A DNA stretch of 64,000 nt, taken from Bacillota bacterium. Lineage in GTDB: Bacteria > Bacillota > Clostridia > Lachnospirales > Lachnospiraceae. Position numbers and translations under genes: made by a program. The number at the start of each line of letters is the position of its first letter. The stretch's first letter is position 1. Location: assembly GCA_023411555.1 (NCBI GenBank), contig JAEYOQ010000046.1:1-64000 (forward strand), in the 5' to 3' direction. Under the pieces are notes generated by a model. That model was not told the origin of the DNA. It was given only the letters and a program-made list of their open reading frames with translations, and ran no database searches. This document shows positions 61,151 to 64,000 of this stretch, piece by piece.

Positions 61151-61624
61151 TCAATTTACCTTCTGATAGGCTTCCTGTGTATACTCCTTCATTCGTTCTG
61201 CTTTTCCCACCCTTTTCGTCATTCTCACCAAGGTTCCGCATCCAACCTGAGAGGTAACCTTTAGATCATCCATAAATGCTTCCATAAAAGAAAATCCCAT
61301 ACCGGATCGTTCTAACTCGGGTCTAGAGGTATATAGTGGTTCCATCGCTTTCTCAATGTTCTCTATTCCAACACCATTATCCTTAATCTCCACTATGAGT
61401 TCATTGCCTTCAATAATACAATGCATCGTAATCATTCCAAACGAGTTGGCATAGCCATGAATAATGGAATTGGTAACGGCCTCTGACACTGCGGTCTTAA
61501 TGTCTGCCAACTCTTCAATGGTAGGATCCAACTGGGTAGCAAAGGCGGCTACTACTGTTCTTGCGAAGCTTTCATTCTGTGATTTACTTTCAAATTCTAA
61601 AGTCATTTCGTTCCTATCCTTCAT
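61151..61624 (-). CDS. Anti-sigma F factor / serine kinase (SpoIIAB)
   Basis: A 157-residue GHKL-type kinase that binds sigma F and phosphorylates SpoIIAA. It has the N box EAVTNSIIHGYAN near 50-62, the G1 box EIKDNGVGIENI and the GSGMGFSFMEAF-like G2 region (RSGMGFSFMEAF). The length is slightly greater than the Bacillus protein because of a C-terminal tail. The start at 61624 matches the family N-terminus (LEFESKSQNESFAR), although AAAGGGG is 12 nt away. A second ATG six codons later has a better-placed site. It lies 47 bp after spoIIAA and 55 bp before the sigF GTG. Confidence 0.96.
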   Translation of the reverse strand: MKDRNEMTLEFESKSQNESFARTVVAAFATQLDPTIEELADIKTAVSEAVTNSIIHGYANSFGMITMHCIIEGNELIVEIKDNGVGIENIEKAMEPLYTSRPELERSGMGFSFMEAFMDDLKVTSQVGCGTLVRMTKRVGKAERMKEYTQEAYQKVN

Positions 61625-61671
61625 AGTGATTTTAGTCCCCTTTCAATTTCTAGAAATCCTCTATTGTTATA

Positions 61672-62064
61672 TCAGGTTGTCTGTATAAGCTTCAGAGCAG
61701 TTTCAACTGTATCATATCGTTCAATAATCTTATAAAGTCCGGATAGTCTAAAAATCCTATCCACTGAAGAATTTACATTGACAACTGCTGTCTTTCCCCC
61801 GATAAAAATAACCTTCCGATATCTTCCCATTATCACACCGATACCTGCACTATCCATAAAGCTCGCACCAGAAAAATCAAATATAATATGCTTAATATTA
61901 TATCGGTCAATCAATTTATCTGCCTTTTCTCTGATTCGAACTGCATTATGATGATCTAGTTCATTATTTAACCGGATGATTAAGCACCGTTCATAGATAT
62001 CGTAGCTAGTACCCTCCTCTCCTTTGATTGAGGTCATTCCGTTTTGCTTTTTAGCGTCTTGCAT
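61672..62064 (-). CDS. Anti-anti-sigma F factor (SpoIIAA)
   Basis: A 130-residue STAS-domain protein. The ATG at 62064 follows GGAGGG by 8 nt. The longer frame's 14 residues are not part of the family. The phospho-acceptor serine lies in FDFSGASFMDSAGIGVIMGRY, in the DSSGIG-type motif. Dephosphorylated SpoIIAA displaces sigma F from SpoIIAB in the forespore. About 20 extra N-terminal residues (QDAKKQNGMTSIKGEEG) precede the first strand compared with the short Bacillus form. It is the first gene of the spoIIA operon. I could not find a convincing sigma H-type promoter upstream. Confidence 0.95.
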   Translation of the reverse strand: MQDAKKQNGMTSIKGEEGTSYDIYERCLIIRLNNELDHHNAVRIREKADKLIDRYNIKHIIFDFSGASFMDSAGIGVIMGRYRKVIFIGGKTAVVNVNSSVDRIFRLSGLYKIIERYDTVETALKLIQTT

Positions 62065-62168
62065 GAGTTGTTCCCTCCTGGCTCTTTGAAATACTGGTTT
62101 TAGCAACCGTAAGAAGCAAGCTTCTCCGATTCGATTGTGTGCTTATTTTGCGAACACGAGTATGAAAA

Positions 62169-62217
62169 AAAGACCTTTAATGGAATGGGACTCCCCATTC
62201 AACATAAAACGTCTTTC
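62169..62217 (-). terminator. Terminator of the zinc-ribbon/TPR gene
   Basis: AAAGACC and the matching GTCTTT arms (about 62169-62175 with 62211-62217) enclose a GAATGG/CCATTC-type inner stem. On the minus strand the hairpin ends in a run of T residues. It separates the TPR gene from the spoIIA operon. Confidence 0.75.
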
Positions 62218-62260
62218 TTCCATATCATCTTATCTTCGGTTGTTAAAGTGATCTTGTCGA

Positions 62261-63661
62261 TTACTGTATTTCCTTCAGGTAATCCTTAGCATTGTCAGCT
62301 CTGTTGGAATCAGGGTATTCGGTCAATACAATATTGTAATATAGGGTTGCATTCTCTTTATCACCTAGTTTATGATACGATCTACCGATAAAATAGATTG
62401 CATTTACATCCTTTGGATCGTAGATTAACGCCTTCTCTAATTCCTTAATCGCTTCATTATACTTACCATCACCGTATAAGTCATGTCCCGCATCGTAATA
62501 ATCCTCTGCGGCATCAGGATATGATACCTCTCTCATCAACTCGGCCAGAGTAACTGCTGTATCATTCTCAAATTTATCTTCCTCAACAGTAGCTAATTTA
62601 TCAGCAACTGCCGTGTACTTTCTGTTCTTTTGCGACTTCTCAAGCTCCTGTAAATAGAGCTGAGTAGCTTCAAACAGAGTATCATATATTCCATCCTTAG
62701 AATCTGAAGTAGTCAAACCTTCAATCTGACTTTGTAAGGATTGAATTTGATGTTCTAGCTGCACCTTATCCGCCTTGAGAGAGTCGATTTCATTCTTCTG
62801 TTCCTCAATCCTTGCTATACTGGAGCTATAGTCAATATTCTCCGTATCCGGATTTGCAGCCCGTCTTTTCTCAATCGTTGGTACAAGTAATATGGCAGAA
62901 ACTGCTATACCAATCAGTATACCGATCACAAGATTGATAAAAACCATGATATTGGGCTTGTCCTCTTTATAAGAGGATATTGGCATGATTGCTCCGGTGG
63001 TAGGAATACTCGCTTCCGGATTGCTCTCTAAGTCCTTCACAGTCCCTTCCAGTGCCTCAAGCTCCTTCAGATAGCGTAGGGTCATTGTATTAGATACATC
63101 TATTTTAAGCGCCTTATACAGATACTTTTTAGCCTTATCGTTCTCCTTCTGCTTCATAAGGAGAAGTGCCAGAAGATGATAGGCACGAAGGAAGCGTGGG
63201 TTTAAGCTTACCACCTTCTTCAGCTGAATAATAGATAGATCATCGCTTCCCTGTTTTGCATAATTTAAAGCAGTATTATAACGCTTAATCGCCTGATTCA
63301 ATGCATCAAGCTTTGTCGGATTGCTCTGTACCTTATTGATATATTCTTCGGCATCATTCTCAGTTGACTGGATATGACGACTGATTACCCATTCACTTAA
63401 GGCTGCTACTGTTTCTCCCATCTCATAATAGATCAGACCTAATAGATTTCTAGCATTGGTATTCAATTTATTCAGTTCAAGGCTGCTTTTCAAGGAGATG
63501 ATGGCTCCGGATAGGTCCCTTACCCTCGCTCTCGCTAAGCCATTATTATAGTATTGATTGGACGCTCTATAAATTTTGCGATAAATCGTCATGTCTGTAC
63601 CACAACGATCACAGCGCTTCTTCTTGTCCGACATATTGCTTCCACAATTCGGGCAAATCAT
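62261..63661 (-). CDS. Zinc-ribbon, TPR and transmembrane protein
   Basis: A 466-residue protein with five parts: an N-terminal zinc ribbon (CPNCGSNMSDKKKRCDRCG, residues about 3-21), a first TPR block at about 30-205, a membrane segment at about 235-258, a coiled coil at about 275-315 and a second TPR block at about 385-460 (YDAGHDLYGDGKYNEAIKELEKALIYDPKDVNAIYFIGRSYHKLGDKENATLYYN). Such proteins probably scaffold membrane-associated complexes. The zinc ribbon and first TPR block would be cytoplasmic and the second block outside. The family is common in Lachnospiraceae and has no named function. A 46-codon gene precedes it by 31 bp. Confidence 0.8.
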   Translation of the reverse strand: MICPNCGSNMSDKKKRCDRCGTDMTIYRKIYRASNQYYNNGLARARVRDLSGAIISLKSSLELNKLNTNARNLLGLIYYEMGETVAALSEWVISRHIQSTENDAEEYINKVQSNPTKLDALNQAIKRYNTALNYAKQGSDDLSIIQLKKVVSLNPRFLRAYHLLALLLMKQKENDKAKKYLYKALKIDVSNTMTLRYLKELEALEGTVKDLESNPEASIPTTGAIMPISSYKEDKPNIMVFINLVIGILIGIAVSAILLVPTIEKRRAANPDTENIDYSSSIARIEEQKNEIDSLKADKVQLEHQIQSLQSQIEGLTTSDSKDGIYDTLFEATQLYLQELEKSQKNRKYTAVADKLATVEEDKFENDTAVTLAELMREVSYPDAAEDYYDAGHDLYGDGKYNEAIKELEKALIYDPKDVNAIYFIGRSYHKLGDKENATLYYNIVLTEYPDSNRADNAKDYLKEIQ

Positions 63662-63692
63662 ATCATCCCCACCTGTCCGTTTAATCTTTTCG

Positions 63693-63833
63693 TTATTTAT
63701 CCTTGTTCCCCTTTAGAACTTCCTTTATTATGTCAGTAACATCTGTAAAATCATTATTGGTAATGACATCCTCTGCCTGCTCTACCTCCAGGCTTGGTTG
63801 GAACTTCTCAAGCTCTTCATCAAAATTAATCAT
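63693..63833 (-). CDS. Small 46-residue acidic protein upstream of the TPR gene
   Basis: A 46-codon frame with a textbook ribosome site (GGAGG, 7 nt before the ATG at 63833). The product starts MINFDEELEKFQPSLEVEQ and ends IIKEVLKGNKDK. It is acidic, helical-looking and without a membrane segment. It ends 31 bp before the zinc-ribbon/TPR gene on the same strand, so the two are probably cotranscribed and may interact. I recognise no family. It is too short for the usual length cut-offs, which is why it is easily missed. Confidence 0.65.
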   Translation of the reverse strand: MINFDEELEKFQPSLEVEQAEDVITNNDFTDVTDIIKEVLKGNKDK

Positions 63834-64000
63834 CGTTGATCCTCCGATATTGTTAGGTAGATATAATATTTCCTACGATTATAATCATACTATAATAGTT
63901 AAAAAAATCAAGAGTTTCTAACATTATTTAGGAAAACATTATTATCATTATACCTTATAATACATAAATTATCAAATAAATTCAACCTATTCCATTCGAC

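Noticed and set aside
62065..62168. Sigma H promoter for spoIIA
   Set aside because: No AGGA-AT/GAAT pair with proper spacing could be found by eye.
1..64000. tRNA, rRNA, CRISPR, prophage or intact transposase genes
   Set aside because: None was recognised on either strand.

Overview
The window looks like a chromosomal segment of a low-GC, spore-forming anaerobe of the Clostridia, most probably Lachnospiraceae. The reasons are an intact spoIIA operon (anti-anti-sigma, anti-sigma, sigma F), a clostridial-type spoVAC-spoVAD-spoVAE cluster, DUF4250- and DUF6514-type small proteins, AT-rich intergenic DNA and strong AAGGAGG-type ribosome sites. No rRNA, tRNA, CRISPR array, prophage or intact insertion sequence was seen.

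Layout. 0.3-2.5 kb: an L,D-transpeptidase and an acetyltransferase. 2.6-9.3 kb: a truncated hydrolase, antisense to a tiny holin-like ORF, then a complete peptide ABC importer (oppA, then oppDFBC) on the minus strand. 9.6-12.3 kb: a C39-like cysteine protease, a family-9-type carbohydrate-binding protein and an S41-like lipoprotein. 12.5-18.5 kb: a sugar importer of the LplABC type with its membrane-bound AraC regulator. 18.8-20.8 kb: an endonuclease/phosphatase-fold protein, an MgtC-like protein and a decayed metallo-beta-lactamase gene.

20.9-33.5 kb is the most unusual part: a peptide natural-product (RiPP) locus. An NHLM-type export operon (two ABC proteins, one with a C39 leader peptidase, and an HlyD-like adaptor) starts with an orphan amino-acid-type binding lipoprotein. 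Divergent from it is a radical SAM/SPASM maturase. Next come a Nif11-leader precursor with an 11-residue core containing two cysteines, a 128-residue chimera that looks like a sigma-factor partner domain ending in a second precursor-like Cys-rich tail, an ECF-type sigma factor and a histidine kinase/response regulator pair. I found the same promoter-like sequence, TGTAAT-N16-CGTATTA, in front of the exporter operon, the maturase and the Nif11 gene, which suggests that one alternative sigma factor controls all three.

33.7-44.9 kb: threonine breakdown (tdh-kbl), a small membrane protein, two chemoreceptors, sfsA, and an MFS exporter with an ArsR-type regulator and two dyad operators. 45.4-50.4 kb: a secreted B-repeat protein and a sugar/polyol catabolic operon (two Gfo/Idh/MocA oxidoreductases and an epimerase) divergent from an AraC regulator. 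50.4-57.7 kb: a 155-bp structured inverted-repeat element, rarA, DUF4250, VanZ, YigZ, DUF6514 and a class A penicillin-binding protein. 57.8-62.1 kb: spoVA and spoIIA, separated by a spacer with direct repeats. 62.2-63.8 kb: a zinc-ribbon/TPR membrane protein preceded by a 46-codon gene. Starts were re-chosen by ribosome-site spacing wherever the longest reading frame began too far upstream.
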